The translations under genes and the position numbers were made by a program. Shown piece after piece: positions 35,256 through 44,176 of a stretch of DNA of 64,000 nucleotides (positions are counted from its first letter, which is position 1; the number at the start of each line of letters is the position of its first letter). The notes under the pieces were generated by a model. The model did no database searches. It was not told where the DNA came from and was given only the letters and a program-made list of their open reading frames with translations. The stretch is from Actinomycetota bacterium (GTDB lineage: Bacteria > Actinomycetota > Thermoleophilia > Gaiellales > F1-60-MAGs149), in NCBI GenBank assembly GCA_016870485.1, contig VGBM01000001.1:208001-272000 (forward strand), given 5' to 3'.

Positions 35256-35960
35256 ATGGCCGAGCGCCCCCCGCGTCGGATCGCCTTCATCGAGCGCCAC
35301 CCCCGCTGGTGGCCGGACGTCGAGGCGGCCGCCGAGGAGCTGGTGCGCGCCACCGGACGGGACGGCACCTTCCTCCTCGTCGACGGCGAGGGCGAGTGGG
35401 AGGCGGTCTGCGTCGAGGTCGGCGAGGACCAGTCGGCCGCCCGCTGGATCGAGACGCGCACCCTGCCCGCGGGCGAGTGGGCCGTGTCGACCATGGCCGG
35501 CCGCCCCGCCGAGCGCCTGCGCGAGCGCGCCGACGGCCGCCCCGGCTGGCTGGCCCGCGCCGAGGAGGCACCGACCGGCGAGGGCGAGTACGAGCCCGGC
35601 GGCGAGACCTTCGGCCTCTCGACCCGACTCGGCGAGCACGCGGGGCTCCGGCGCATCGGCGTCAACGTCGACGTCGTGCGGCCCGGCGAGCGCTCCACGA
35701 AGTTCCACTGGCACCACGAGGAGGAGGAGTGCTTCCTCGTCCTCTCCGGCACGGGCGTCCTGATGGTCGGCGACGACGCCTTCCGGGTCGGCCCCGGCGA
35801 CTTCTTCGCGAAGCGCGAGGGGCCCGAGCGCCCGCACCAGTTCGTCAACGACACGGACCAGGACCTGCGGATCCTCACGATCGGCGAGCACCGCGGCGAC
35901 CAGGCCGAGTACCCGGCGGCGGCGTGGCAGCCGGGCGATCCGCCGCCCGCCGCGCGCTAG
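35256..35960 (+). CDS. Cupin-domain protein with unknown N-terminal half
   Basis: A 234-residue protein. The C-terminal ~100 residues form a cupin: the first motif is FHWHHEEEECFLVLSGTGVL, with His and Glu metal ligands, and the second is PGDFFAKREGPERPHQFVN. The N-terminal 110 residues are not a family I recognise; they are acidic, rich in Trp, Glu and Arg, and end in GEYEPGGETFGLSTRLGEHAGL. There is no signal peptide. The double domain suggests a metal-dependent cytoplasmic enzyme or sensor, function unknown. It converges with the nucleoside hydrolase, overlapping four bases. An alternative start is ATG 35247. Confidence 0.82.
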   Translation: MAERPPRRIAFIERHPRWWPDVEAAAEELVRATGRDGTFLLVDGEGEWEAVCVEVGEDQSAARWIETRTLPAGEWAVSTMAGRPAERLRERADGRPGWLARAEEAPTGEGEYEPGGETFGLSTRLGEHAGLRRIGVNVDVVRPGERSTKFHWHHEEEECFLVLSGTGVLMVGDDAFRVGPGDFFAKREGPERPHQFVNDTDQDLRILTIGEHRGDQAEYPAAAWQPGDPPPAAR

Positions 35961-36898
35961 CGCGCGGCGGCCAGCGCCGCGAGCCGCCCGAGCAGCAGCG
36001 CCCGGAAGCGCTCCACGTCGACGTCGACCGCCCAGTGCGCGTTGGCGTGGCCGCCGAAGACGCCGAGCCGGTCGACGAGGGTCGCCCCGCGCGCCGGCCC
36101 AAACGAGGTGTCCACCTCGACGTGGCAGTGGGCGAGCTCGAGGATCCCCGGGTCGACCAGGTGAGCGACGGCGAGGGCGTCGTGCTGGAAGACGACCTCC
36201 TCGCCGTACCAGTCGACGTGCTTGCGCATGTAGAAGCGCAGCATCCCGCTGACGGGGCCGCCGAGCACCGGCAGCGCGGCGATCGCGTCGATCTCGGCCG
36301 CGCCGAGGCGGGCGCGGCGCGTGACGTCGAGGCCGACAAGGACGGGGTCGTGCGCGGAGGCGACGACGCGCGCCGCGGCCTCCGGGTCGTACCAGACGTT
36401 GAACTCCGCGTACGGGGACATGTTGCCGCCCGTGGCCGCGCCGCCCATCACGACGATCCGGCGCAGCGCCTGGAAGGCCTCGGGCCGGAGCGCGGCGAGG
36501 AGCGCCACGTTGGTCAGCGGTCCGACCGCGCAGAGCGTGATCTCGCCGGGCCGATCCGTCGCGAGCCGCGCGATCAGGTCGACGGCGTGCTCGGGGCCCG
36601 GGCCGCGCGACGCGTCGGGCAGGCCGGAGCCGTCGAGGCCCGTCTCGCCGTGGGTCTCCTTCGAGTCGTCGGCGGGCAGGTGCACGAGGCTGCGCTCGGC
36701 GCCGCGCCCGACGGGCAGCTCGGGGCGCCCGGCGAGATCGAGGACGCGCAGCGCGTTGGCGGTCGTGTTCGCGAGGGGCACGTTGCCCGCCACGGTGGTG
36801 ACGGCGAGCACGTCGAGCTCGGGGCTCGCGAGCGCCAGCAGGATCGCGACCGCGTCGTCGATCCCCGGGTCGCAGTCGAGGATGACCGGCGCGGCCAC
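35957..36898 (-). CDS. Inosine/uridine-preferring nucleoside hydrolase family
   Basis: A 313-residue nucleoside hydrolase. The Ca2+-binding cluster VILDCDPGIDDAVAILLAL at the N-terminus supplies the catalytic Asp residues; AVGPLTNVALLAALRPEA and FNVWYDPEAAARVV further on are typical. It splits ribonucleosides to base and ribose, or acts on related N-ribosides; specificity cannot be read. It follows yebC by seven bases and may be the end of the pdxS-pdxT-yebC transcript. Confidence 0.92.
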   Translation of the reverse strand: MAAPVILDCDPGIDDAVAILLALASPELDVLAVTTVAGNVPLANTTANALRVLDLAGRPELPVGRGAERSLVHLPADDSKETHGETGLDGSGLPDASRGPGPEHAVDLIARLATDRPGEITLCAVGPLTNVALLAALRPEAFQALRRIVVMGGAATGGNMSPYAEFNVWYDPEAAARVVASAHDPVLVGLDVTRRARLGAAEIDAIAALPVLGGPVSGMLRFYMRKHVDWYGEEVVFQHDALAVAHLVDPGILELAHCHVEVDTSFGPARGATLVDRLGVFGGHANAHWAVDVDVERFRALLLGRLAALAAAR

Positions 36899-36905
36899 GG
36901 GACCG

Positions 36906-37646
36906 CTACTGCTCGGCCAGGACCGTGTCGGGGATCTCGGCGTCGAACACGACGTCCTGGACGTCGTCGTCGTCCTCGAGGGCGTCGACGAGCTTGAGCA
37001 GCTTGCGCGCGTCCTCGTCGTCGATGTCGGGCGCCTGCTTCGGCACCAGGGTCAGCTCGGCACTCGCGACGGCGTAGCCGCCGGCCTCGAGCGCATTGCG
37101 CACCGCGCCAAGCGCGGCCGGGTCGGTCGTGACCGAGTAGATCCCGTCCTCGCCATCGGCGTCCTCCGCGCCCGCGTCGGCGGCCGCGAGCAGGAGCTCA
37201 TCGCCGTCGGCGACGCCGTCGAGCGCGATCACGCCCTTCTTGTCGAACTTCCAGGCCACGGAGCCGGGATTGCCGAGCGAGCAGCCCGCCTTCGTGAAGA
37301 TGCTGCGCACGTTGGCCGCGGTGCGGTTGCGGTTGTCGGTCAGCGCCTCGACGACGAGCGCGGCGCCGCCCGGGCCGAAGCCCTCGTAGACCACCGTCTC
37401 GTAGTGCTCGCCCTCGCCCCCGCCCGCGCCCTTCTGGATCGCGCGCTCGATGTTGTCTTTCGGCAGCGAGTAGGCCTTCGCCTTGACGATCGCGTTGGCG
37501 AGCGCCGCGTTGCCGTCGGGGTCGGGACCGCCCTCCTTGGCGGCGACCATGATCGCGCGCGACAGCTTCGAGAACATCTGGCCGCGCTTCTTGTCGGTCG
37601 CGGCCTTCTTGTGCTTGATGGTGGACCACTTGGAATGGCCGGACAT
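36906..37646 (-). CDS. yebC: YebC/PmpR-family regulatory or translation factor
   Basis: A 246-residue YebC-family protein beginning MSGHSKWSTIKHKKAATD, the invariant N-terminus; KCSLGN-like (KAGCSLGNPGSVAWKFDKKG) and VEALTDNRNRTAANVRSIF are also present. Members have been described as transcription regulators and, more recently, as factors easing ribosome stalling at proline stretches. The ATG has GGAGGAC eight bases upstream. The neighbours are pdxT upstream and the nucleoside hydrolase downstream, all on the minus strand. Confidence 0.95.
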   Translation of the reverse strand: MSGHSKWSTIKHKKAATDKKRGQMFSKLSRAIMVAAKEGGPDPDGNAALANAIVKAKAYSLPKDNIERAIQKGAGGGEGEHYETVVYEGFGPGGAALVVEALTDNRNRTAANVRSIFTKAGCSLGNPGSVAWKFDKKGVIALDGVADGDELLLAAADAGAEDADGEDGIYSVTTDPAALGAVRNALEAGGYAVASAELTLVPKQAPDIDDEDARKLLKLVDALEDDDDVQDVVFDAEIPDTVLAEQ

Positions 37647-37665
37647 CGCGGGTCCTCCGTGGGGG

Positions 37666-38253
37666 TCAGGAAGCGAGGCCCGCGAGGAAGCGGGCGTGCA
37701 GCCGGTCGTCGCCGGTCAGCTCGGGATGGAACGTCGCCGCCATGATAGGGCCGGAGCGCACGCAGACGGGCTCGTCGTGGAGCGCGGCCAGCACCTCGAC
37801 GCCCGGCCCGGCGCGCGTGATGCGGGGCGCGCGGATGAAGACGCCGCGCATGGGCACCGCCTCGTCGGCGAGGTCGAGGTCGGCCTCGAACGACGAGACC
37901 TGCCGGCCGTAGCCGTTGCGGCGGGCCGTCACGTCGAGGGCGGCGAAGGTGCGCTGGCCGTCGGCGCCGTCCTCGAGGTCGCGGGCCAGCAGGATCAGGC
38001 CCGCGCAGGTGCCGAGGACGGGCAGGCCGCCGGCGATCGCCGCGCCGAGGGGCTCGCGCAGGCCGCTCGTGCCGAGCAGGAGGTCCATCGTGGTGGACTC
38101 GCCGCCCGGCAGGACGAGGGCGTCGACGTCCGCGACGTCCGCGGGGCTGCGCACCTCGACCGCGTCGGCACCGAGCCGCGCGAGCGCCTGGACGTGCTCC
38201 CGGAAGGCGCCCTGCAGGGCGAGCACGCCGACGCGCGGCGCGCTACCAGCCAC
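37666..38253 (-). CDS. pdxT: PdxT, glutaminase subunit of pyridoxal 5'-phosphate synthase
   Basis: A 195-residue glutamine amidotransferase. [16 protein letters not shown] opens the fold, GGESTTM forms the oxyanion region, [11 protein letters not shown] bears the nucleophilic Cys, and [14 protein letters not shown] supplies the His and Glu of the triad. It makes ammonia for PdxS. The GTG start at 38253 lies 11 bases inside the end of pdxS, so the two are coupled. Confidence 0.96.
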   Translation of the reverse strand: MAGSAPRVGVLALQGAFREHVQALARLGADAVEVRSPADVADVDALVLPGGESTTMDLLLGTSGLREPLGAAIAGGLPVLGTCAGLILLARDLEDGADGQRTFAALDVTARRNGYGRQVSSFEADLDLADEAVPMRGVFIRAPRITRAGPGVEVLAALHDEPVCVRSGPIMAATFHPELTGDDRLHARFLAGLAS

Positions 38254-39127
38254 GTCCGGCGAGCAGCTCCGCCTCGGGGATCGACTTCGCGCTGCGGCCG
38301 ACCATCGCCTCGCCGAGGCCCTTCGAGACCTCCGCGATCTTGGCGGCGTCCCGGAAGTGCGTGACGGCCTCGACGCAGGCGCGGGCGCGCTTGGCGGGGT
38401 CGCCGCTCTTGAAGATGCCGGAGCCGACGAAGACGCCGTCGGAGCCGAGCTGCATCATCAGCGCCGCGTCCGCCGGGGTGGCGACGCCACCCGCGGTGAA
38501 CAGGACGACGGGCAGCCGGCCGAGCCGCGCGGTCTCCTGGACCAGCGCGAGCGGGGCCTGGAGCTCCTTGGCGCGCGTGTAGAGCTCGTCCGGGTCCATG
38601 GCCTGGAGCTGGCGGATCTCGCCCGTGATCGAGCGGATGTGGCGGACCGCCTCGACGACGTCGCCGGTACCGGCCTCGCCCTTCGAGCGGATCATCGCGG
38701 CGCCCTCGCCGATCCGGCGTAGCGCCTCGCCGAGGTTCGTCGCGCCGCAGACGAACGGCACGGTGAACTTCCACTTGTCGATGTGGTGCGCCTCGTCGGC
38801 CGGCGTCAGCACCTCGGACTCGTCGATGTAGTCGACCTCGAGGCTCTCGAGGACCTGCGCCTCGACGAAGTGGCCGATGCGGGCCTTCGCCATCACGGGG
38901 ATGGAGACGGTCTCCTGGATCCCGATGATCATCTCGGGGTCCGACATGCGGGCGACGCCGCCGTCGGCGCGGATGTCGGCGGGCACGCGCTCGAGCGCCA
39001 TGACGGCGCACGCGCCCGCGTCCTCGGCGATCTTGGCCTGCTCGGCGTCGACGACGTCCATGATGACGCCGCCCTTCAGCATCTCCGCCAGACCGCTCTT
39101 GATGCGCGTGGTGCCCTGCTCGGACAT
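38243..39127 (-). CDS. pdxS: PdxS, synthase subunit of pyridoxal 5'-phosphate synthase
   Basis: A 294-residue PdxS barrel. [40 protein letters not shown] and [15 protein letters not shown] are diagnostic and contain the Lys residues that bind ribose 5-phosphate and the intermediates. It builds pyridoxal 5'-phosphate from ribose 5-phosphate, glyceraldehyde 3-phosphate and ammonia. The ATG at 39127 is preceded by GAGGTGAAGG. The gene is divergent from the SAM-riboswitch leader; its product is the cofactor of MetY on the other side. Confidence 0.97.
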   Translation of the reverse strand: MSEQGTTRIKSGLAEMLKGGVIMDVVDAEQAKIAEDAGACAVMALERVPADIRADGGVARMSDPEMIIGIQETVSIPVMAKARIGHFVEAQVLESLEVDYIDESEVLTPADEAHHIDKWKFTVPFVCGATNLGEALRRIGEGAAMIRSKGEAGTGDVVEAVRHIRSITGEIRQLQAMDPDELYTRAKELQAPLALVQETARLGRLPVVLFTAGGVATPADAALMMQLGSDGVFVGSGIFKSGDPAKRARACVEAVTHFRDAAKIAEVSKGLGEAMVGRSAKSIPEAELLAGRGW

Positions 39128-39238
39128 GTCCTTCACCTCGTGGACGGATCTCGGACGGCCGCCATGTGCGACCGCTGCACCTGCATGGTACGGCACCGGC
39201 GCGGATTCCGTCGGCGGGTCGGCCCCGGTCCGGCGTGC

Positions 39239-39266
39239 TTGACGGATCCCCGCAGATTGCTAATCT
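39239..39266 (+). promoter_or_regulatory. Promoter of the metYXW leader
   Basis: TTGACG at 39239-39244 and TAATCT at 39261-39266 are separated by 16 bases, close to the consensus for the main sigma factor. Transcription should start near 39272, a few bases before the riboswitch, so this operon has a true leader unlike most in the window. Confidence 0.65.
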
Positions 39267-39276
39267 GCCGCACGCG

Positions 39277-39372
39277 AACCATCACGAGTCGCCGAGGGAC
39301 CTGGCCCGACGACGCGACAGCAACCGGGGCGACGCCCGTCAGGTGCTACATCCAGCGCGGACCCGACCACAG
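39277..39372 (+). ncRNA. SAM riboswitch (S-box, SAM-I clan)
   Basis: The leader carries the conserved S-box blocks in order: ATCACGAG, then GAGGGACCTGGCCCGACGA (39293-39311), AGCAACC, a GGGC/GCCC hairpin, and AGGTGCTACATCCAGC. The P2 stem is GTCGC/GCGAC around the GGGAC...GACGA internal loop. It senses S-adenosylmethionine and should repress methionine synthesis when SAM is high. It lies 130 bases before metY. The exact 3' border and the P1 closing strand are not certain; P1 here is weaker than in the consensus, so an I/IV variant is possible. Confidence 0.85.
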
Positions 39373-39432
39373 TCCCGGGCGGGCGAGCGGAAGATGGCCA
39401 GCCGTCGTCGCGGACGAAGCCGCGGCGCCGCC

Positions 39433-39454
39433 GCCCCGGAGAGGTTCCCGGGGC
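39433..39454 (+). promoter_or_regulatory. Hairpin in the riboswitch expression platform
   Basis: GCCCCGG (39433-39439) pairs with CCGGGGC (39448-39454) around an eight-base loop. It stands between the aptamer and the metY Shine-Dalgarno (AAGGAG at 39486-39491). Without a U-run, control may act by Rho or on translation rather than by an intrinsic terminator. Confidence 0.4.
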
Positions 39455-39502
39455 GACCCCCCACCGGGACGCGACGCCGACAGGCAAGGAGACGACCGCA
39501 CG

Positions 39503-40792
39503 ATGAGCACCCACAAGCCCGAGACCCTCGCGCTCCACGCGGGGCAGAGCCCGGACCCCACCACGAACGCCGTGGCCGTCCCGATCTACCAGACGACGAG
39601 CTACGAATTCAACGACGCCCAGCACGCCGCCGACCTGTTCGCGCTGGCCGTGCCCGGCAACATCTACACGCGCATCATGAACCCCACCTGGGACGTGATG
39701 GAGCAGCGCATCGCCGCCCTCGAGGGCGGCATCGCGGCCTGCGCGATCGCCTCCGGCCAGGCCGCCGTCACCTACTCGGTGCTGAACATCTGCCGCGCTG
39801 GCGACAACATCGTCAGCGTCTCGACCCTCTACGGCGGCACGTACAACCTGTTCGCGCACACGCTGCCGCAGTACGACATTGAGGTCCGCTTCGCCGACCC
39901 CGACGACCCGTCGAAGGTCGCCGAGCTGGTCGACGACAAGACCCGCCTCGTGTTCGCCGAGACCGTCGGCAACCCGCGCATCAACGTCGTCGACATCGCC
40001 GCCTGGGCGGACGCCGCGCACGCGCAGGGCCTGCCCCTGATCGTCGACAACACGATGGCGACCCCGATCCTGGCCCAGATCATCGGCCAGGGCGCCGACA
40101 TCGTCGTCCACTCCGCCACCAAGTACATGGGCGGGCACGGCACCACGATCGCCGGCGTGATCGTCGACTCCGGTAAGTTCGACTGGGTCGCGAACGCGGA
40201 GCGCTTCCCCGGCCTGACCCAGCCCGACCCGTCGTACCACGGCGTCGTCTGGTCGGACGCCCTCGGCCCTGCGGCCTACATCGGGCGCATCCGCACGGTG
40301 CTCCTGCGCAACACGGGCGCCGCGCTGTCGCCATTCAACGCGTTCCTGATCCTGCAGGGCCTCGAGACCCTGCCGCTCCGGATCGAGTGCCAGTCGGCCA
40401 ACGCGCTGGCGATCGCCACGCACCTCAAGGCGCACCCCGACGTCGCCTGGGTCAACTACCCGGGCCTCGCGGACGACGCCTACCACGCCAACGCGGTCAA
40501 GGTCCTCGACCAGGGCAAGGGCTTCGGCGGCATCCTCTCGTTCGGCGTCAAGGGCGGCCGCGACCAGGGCCGCAAGTTCATCGAGGCGCTCTCGATCTTC
40601 ACGCACCTCGCGAACATCGGCGACGCACGCTCCCTGGCCATCCACAACGCGTCGACCACGCACTCCCAGCTCAACGACGAAGAGCTCGCGGCGGCCGGCG
40701 TCGGCCCGGACATGGTGCGCCTGTCGATCGGCATCGAGAACGTCGCCGACCTGATCGCGGACATCGACCAGGCCCTGGCGGCCTCGAAGTAG
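39503..40792 (+). CDS. metY: O-acetylhomoserine sulfhydrylase (MetY)
   Basis: A 429-residue PLP enzyme of the Cys/Met metabolism family. Its length is that of the O-acetylhomoserine aminocarboxypropyltransferase branch. The N-terminus ETLALHAGQSPDPTTNAVAVPIYQTTSY, the PLP Lys in VHSATKYMGGHGTTI, and THSQLNDEELAAAGVGPDMVRLSIGIE near the end identify it. It makes homocysteine from O-acetylhomoserine and sulfide. AAGGAG lies 11 bases before the ATG. It is the first gene after the SAM riboswitch, and metX follows five bases after the stop. Confidence 0.96.
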   Translation: MSTHKPETLALHAGQSPDPTTNAVAVPIYQTTSYEFNDAQHAADLFALAVPGNIYTRIMNPTWDVMEQRIAALEGGIAACAIASGQAAVTYSVLNICRAGDNIVSVSTLYGGTYNLFAHTLPQYDIEVRFADPDDPSKVAELVDDKTRLVFAETVGNPRINVVDIAAWADAAHAQGLPLIVDNTMATPILAQIIGQGADIVVHSATKYMGGHGTTIAGVIVDSGKFDWVANAERFPGLTQPDPSYHGVVWSDALGPAAYIGRIRTVLLRNTGAALSPFNAFLILQGLETLPLRIECQSANALAIATHLKAHPDVAWVNYPGLADDAYHANAVKVLDQGKGFGGILSFGVKGGRDQGRKFIEALSIFTHLANIGDARSLAIHNASTTHSQLNDEELAAAGVGPDMVRLSIGIENVADLIADIDQALAASK

Positions 40793-40797
40793 GACCC

Positions 40798-41952
40798 GTG
40801 GGAGCGACCGACGACACGCGGCGCTCCCTCGGACTCGTCGAGACGCAGCGGGTCGTCCTCTACACGGAGGACGACCCGCTCGTGCTCGACTCGGGCGAGA
40901 CCCTCGCGCCCGTCGAGGTGGCCTACGAGACGTACGGGGAGCGCGCACCCGGCGACGGCAACGTCGTCGTGGTCTGCCACGCCCTGACCGGCGACGCCAA
41001 CGCGGCGGGCCACCACGGCGACCCGACACGCCCCGGCTGGTGGGACACCCTGATCGGGCCGGGCAAGCCGGTCGACACGGACCGCCTGTTCGTGCTCTCG
41101 TCGAACCTGCTCGGCGGCTGCCAGGGCACGACCGGCCCGTCCTCGACCGACCCGGCCACGGGCGAGCCGTACGGCCTGCGCTTCCCCCTCTTCACCGTCT
41201 CCGACCTCGTGCGCGTGCAGCGGCGCCTGCTCGCGCACCTCGGGGTCGAGCGGGTCCTGGCCGCGATCGGCGGCTCGCTCGGCGGCATGCAGGTCCTGCA
41301 GTGGGCGCTCGACCACCCCGACGAGCTCAACAACGGCATCGTCGTCTGCGCGACCGCGCGCCTGTCGGCCCAGAACATCGCCTTCAGCGCCGTCGCCCGC
41401 GCGGCGATCATGAACGACCCCGACTTCCAGGACGGTGACTATTACGGCACGGGTCGGGGCCCCGACCACGGCCTGTCCGTGGCGCGGATGATGGCCCACA
41501 TCACGTACCTGTCGGAGGAGTCGATGCGGCAGAAGTTCGGGCGCCGCATCCAGGACCGCGACGAGCCGCGCTTCGACCTCGGCGTCGACTTCCAGGTCGA
41601 GTCCTACCTGCAGCACCAGGGCAAGGCGTTCCTCGACCGCTTCGACGCGAACTCCTACCTGTACCTGACGCGCGTGATGGACTACTTCGACCCGTTCGCC
41701 GACCCGACGCGGGTGCGCGAGCGTCTCGCCCGCTGCCGCACGCGCTTCCTCGTCCTCTCCTTCGACACGGACTGGCGCTTCGACACGTCGCATTCCAAGC
41801 AGGTCGTGCGCACCCTGACCGCGCACCGCGTGCCCGTCACGTTCCGCGAGATCGCCTCGCCGCACGGCCACGACTCGTTCCTGCTCGAGGTGCCGGAGTA
41901 CCACCGCACCGTCGCCGCCTACCTGGACCGTGCGCTCGCCGAGGCCCGCTGA
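40798..41952 (+). CDS. metX: Homoserine O-acetyltransferase (MetX)
   Basis: A 384-residue alpha/beta-hydrolase-fold acyltransferase. The nucleophile elbow is AAIGGSLGGMQVLQWAL; the Asp and His of the triad lie in VLSFDTDWRFDTSHSKQ and SPHGHDSFLLEVPEY. VCHALTGDANAAGHHGDPTRPGWW is the MetX-type oxyanion region. It makes the acyl-homoserine used by MetY; acetyl is presumed, although some MetX proteins use succinyl-CoA. The GTG start is at 40798. It overlaps metW by one base (TGATG). Confidence 0.95.
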   Translation: MGATDDTRRSLGLVETQRVVLYTEDDPLVLDSGETLAPVEVAYETYGERAPGDGNVVVVCHALTGDANAAGHHGDPTRPGWWDTLIGPGKPVDTDRLFVLSSNLLGGCQGTTGPSSTDPATGEPYGLRFPLFTVSDLVRVQRRLLAHLGVERVLAAIGGSLGGMQVLQWALDHPDELNNGIVVCATARLSAQNIAFSAVARAAIMNDPDFQDGDYYGTGRGPDHGLSVARMMAHITYLSEESMRQKFGRRIQDRDEPRFDLGVDFQVESYLQHQGKAFLDRFDANSYLYLTRVMDYFDPFADPTRVRERLARCRTRFLVLSFDTDWRFDTSHSKQVVRTLTAHRVPVTFREIASPHGHDSFLLEVPEYHRTVAAYLDRALAEAR

Positions 41953-42542
41953 TGCGCCCCGACCTCGACGTCATCGCGTCCCTCGTGCCGCCCGGCGCGC
42001 GCGTGCTCGACCTCGGCTGCGGCGACGGCGCCCTGCTCGAAGAGCTGATGCGGCGCGGCAACGACGTCCTCGGCGTCGAGATCTCCGACGACGGCGTGCT
42101 CGCCTGCATGGCCCGCGGCGTGCCCGTCCTGCAGGACGACATCGACGAGGGCCTCGGCGACCTCGCAGACGACGCCTTCGACATCGTGATCATGTCGCTG
42201 ACTCTGCAGGCCGTCCGCAACCCGGCGCTGATCCTGCGCGAGATGCACCGCGTCGCCGGCCGCGGCATCGTCTCCTTCCCGAACTTCGGGCACTGGCGGC
42301 TGCGCGCCCAGCTCGCGGCCAAGGGACGCATGCCGGTCTCACCGCTCCTCCCCTACGCCTGGCACGAGACCCCGAACATCCGGCTCTGCTCGATCACCGA
42401 CTTCGAGGCCCTGGCCGGCGCCGAGGGCTTCCGGGTCGAGCAGCGGATCCTGCTGGACGACGGCGGCCGCCCGGTCGGCGGCCTCTCCGAGCGCGCACCG
42501 AACCTGCTCGCCGCCGGCGTCGTCTACCTGCTCAACCGCTAG
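41952..42542 (+). CDS. metW: MetW, methyltransferase-like partner of MetX
   Basis: A 196-residue MetW. The SAM-binding loop is RVLDLGCGDGALLEELM, and GRGIVSFPNFGHWRLRAQL is characteristic. It is usually found just after metX and has been shown in some bacteria to be needed for, or to stabilise, homoserine acyltransferase activity. It overlaps metX by one base and converges with the csaA-like gene, overlapping it by four. It completes the metYXW operon under the SAM riboswitch. Confidence 0.94.
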   Translation: MRPDLDVIASLVPPGARVLDLGCGDGALLEELMRRGNDVLGVEISDDGVLACMARGVPVLQDDIDEGLGDLADDAFDIVIMSLTLQAVRNPALILREMHRVAGRGIVSFPNFGHWRLRAQLAAKGRMPVSPLLPYAWHETPNIRLCSITDFEALAGAEGFRVEQRILLDDGGRPVGGLSERAPNLLAAGVVYLLNR

Positions 42543-42883
42543 GCCACGGGCGCGCCGAGCTCGGCCGCGGGATCCGCGTCGAGCAGGAGCACCGTCCCGT
42601 CCGCCTGAATCGACCCGAGCAGCAGGAATTGGCTCTCGAAGCCCGCGATCCGGCGCACGCCGAGGTTGACGCAACCGACCACCCGCCGCCCCAGGAGCGC
42701 CTCGGCGGGGTAGTTCGTGACCTGCGCGCTCGTCCAGCGCTCCCCGAGGACGGGCCCGAAGTCGACGCGGATCCGCCAGGCCGGCGTGCGGGCCTCCGGG
42801 AAGGGCAGCACCTCGCGCACCTCCCCCACCCGCATGTCGACGGCGGCGAACGTGTCGACGGGGATGTCGGGGCGGGGCTCCAC
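42539..42883 (-). CDS. csaA: CsaA-like tRNA-binding (EMAP/OB-fold) protein
   Basis: A 114-residue single-domain protein of the CsaA/EMAP II OB fold: FAAVDMRVGEVREVLPFPEARTP at the N-terminus, then VNLGVRRIAGFESQFLLLG. CsaA is described as a secretion chaperone and binds tRNA-like ligands; length matches. GTG at 42883 has TAGAGT seven bases upstream. An in-frame GTG three codons earlier (42892) is possible but would overlap that box. Confidence 0.9.
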   Translation of the reverse strand: MEPRPDIPVDTFAAVDMRVGEVREVLPFPEARTPAWRIRVDFGPVLGERWTSAQVTNYPAEALLGRRVVGCVNLGVRRIAGFESQFLLLGSIQADGTVLLLDADPAAELGAPVA

Positions 42884-42890
42884 GCGCGCC

Positions 42891-42896
42891 ACTCTA
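42891..42896 (-). promoter_or_regulatory. Putative -10 box of the csaA-like gene
   Basis: TAGAGT on the minus strand, seven bases before the GTG at 42883, in a 43-base divergent gap shared with the amine-oxidase promoter. Confidence 0.45.
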
Positions 42897-42913
42897 GGCC
42901 ACGGCGCAGCCGG

Positions 42914-42919
42914 TAGGCT
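42914..42919 (+). promoter_or_regulatory. Putative -10 box of the amine-oxidase gene
   Basis: TAGGCT followed by seven bases and the ATG at 42927; no Shine-Dalgarno. Confidence 0.5.
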
Positions 42920-42926
42920 CCCGGCT

Positions 42927-44171
42927 ATGGAGCGCAGCGCGATCGTGATCGGAGCCGGCCTCGCCGGGCTGACCGCAGCGGACCGCCTCGTCGCCGCCAG
43001 CTGGGACGTGACCGTCCTCGAGGCCCGCGACCGGGTCGGCGGGCGCACCTGGTCGGACCGCGCGGCCAACGGCGCCCGCATCGAGCGCGGCGCCGAGTGG
43101 GTCGAGGAGGCCCAGCACGAGCTGATCGCGCTGTGCGCCCGCTTCGGCATCGAGCTCGTGCGCGCCGGGATGAGCTACCACGACCGGCGCCCCATCGGCG
43201 GGCCGCCCGTGCCGCAGGAGGCGATCGTCCGGGGCCGCGCCGCGGTGCGCGACCTGCTCGCCGAACTCGGCGACGGCGCCGCCGATCTTTCGGTCGCCGA
43301 CGCCCTCGCCCGCCTCGACGTGACCGACGGCGTGCGCACGGCGTTCAGAGCGCGGATCGAGTGCACCGCCGGCACCCCCGCCACCGGCCTCGCCGCCACG
43401 CACCTGTCGATGCTCGCCGAGGCCCCCGACGACGCCGACTCGCTCCGGATCGGCGCGGGCTCGGACGCGCCGGCCCGCGCCCTCGCCGAGCACCTCGGCG
43501 CGCGGGTCCGGCTCGGCGAGCCGGTCACCGCCCTCGACATCGACCCAGACGGGGTCCGCTGCACCACCGCCGTCGGCACCTACGCGGCGGCCCGGATCGT
43601 GCTCGCGGTGCCGCTTGCGCTGCTCGGGGACGCGCCCTTCGCCGACGCCCTGCCCGCCCCCGTGCGGGACGCCGCGGCCGGCTTCGGGGTCGCGCAGGCC
43701 GCCAAGCTGTTCGTGCCGCTGACCGGCGACGTCGACCCGCAGGCCCACCTCGACGCGCACCGCGACTACTGGGTGTGGACGGCGAACGAGGGTGACGCGG
43801 GCCTCCGGCCGATCCTCGCCGGGTTCGCCGGCTCCATGCCGATGCTGGAGCGCCTCGAGGTCGACGCAGGGCCGGCGACATGGGTCGAGCGCATCGGCGA
43901 GATGCTCCCCGACCTGCCGCTCGACCTCGCGGCGGCCGGCGTGCAGACCTGGCATGACGATCCCTACGCGCGCGGCGTTTACAGCTGCGTGCCACCGGGG
44001 TCGCGCCCCGACGGCGACGCCCTACGCCGCGCGCACGGGCCGCTCGTCCTCGCCGGCGAGCACACCGACGACGTCTGGTCGGGCTACATGGAGGGTGCGA
44101 TCCGCAGCGGCGTCCGCGCGGCGCACCTCGTCGACCCCGCGCTGCCCCCGCCCGGGCCGGCGGCGCACTGA
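42927..44171 (+). CDS. Flavin-containing amine oxidase
   Basis: A 414-residue FAD enzyme of the monoamine-oxidase family. The dinucleotide fold AIVIGAGLAGLTAADRLV is followed by VLEARDRVGGRTWSDRAANG, the RxGGR motif of the group. The C-terminal FAD-contact region is VLAGEHTDDVWSGYMEGAIRSG. It probably oxidises a primary or secondary amine to an imine with O2. Substrate is unknown. It ends five bases before the tRNA gene, which lies on the opposite strand. Confidence 0.92.
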   Translation: MERSAIVIGAGLAGLTAADRLVAASWDVTVLEARDRVGGRTWSDRAANGARIERGAEWVEEAQHELIALCARFGIELVRAGMSYHDRRPIGGPPVPQEAIVRGRAAVRDLLAELGDGAADLSVADALARLDVTDGVRTAFRARIECTAGTPATGLAATHLSMLAEAPDDADSLRIGAGSDAPARALAEHLGARVRLGEPVTALDIDPDGVRCTTAVGTYAAARIVLAVPLALLGDAPFADALPAPVRDAAAGFGVAQAAKLFVPLTGDVDPQAHLDAHRDYWVWTANEGDAGLRPILAGFAGSMPMLERLEVDAGPATWVERIGEMLPDLPLDLAAAGVQTWHDDPYARGVYSCVPPGSRPDGDALRRAHGPLVLAGEHTDDVWSGYMEGAIRSGVRAAHLVDPALPPPGPAAH

Positions 44172-44176
44172 GGCGA

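Noticed and set aside
39277..39372. SAM-IV riboswitch instead of SAM-I
   Set aside because: The GAGGGACCTGGCCC and GCAACC blocks and the AGGTGCTACATCCAGC segment follow SAM-I. The SAM-IV pseudoknot and its GCCGGC-type core were not seen, though an I/IV variant cannot be excluded.
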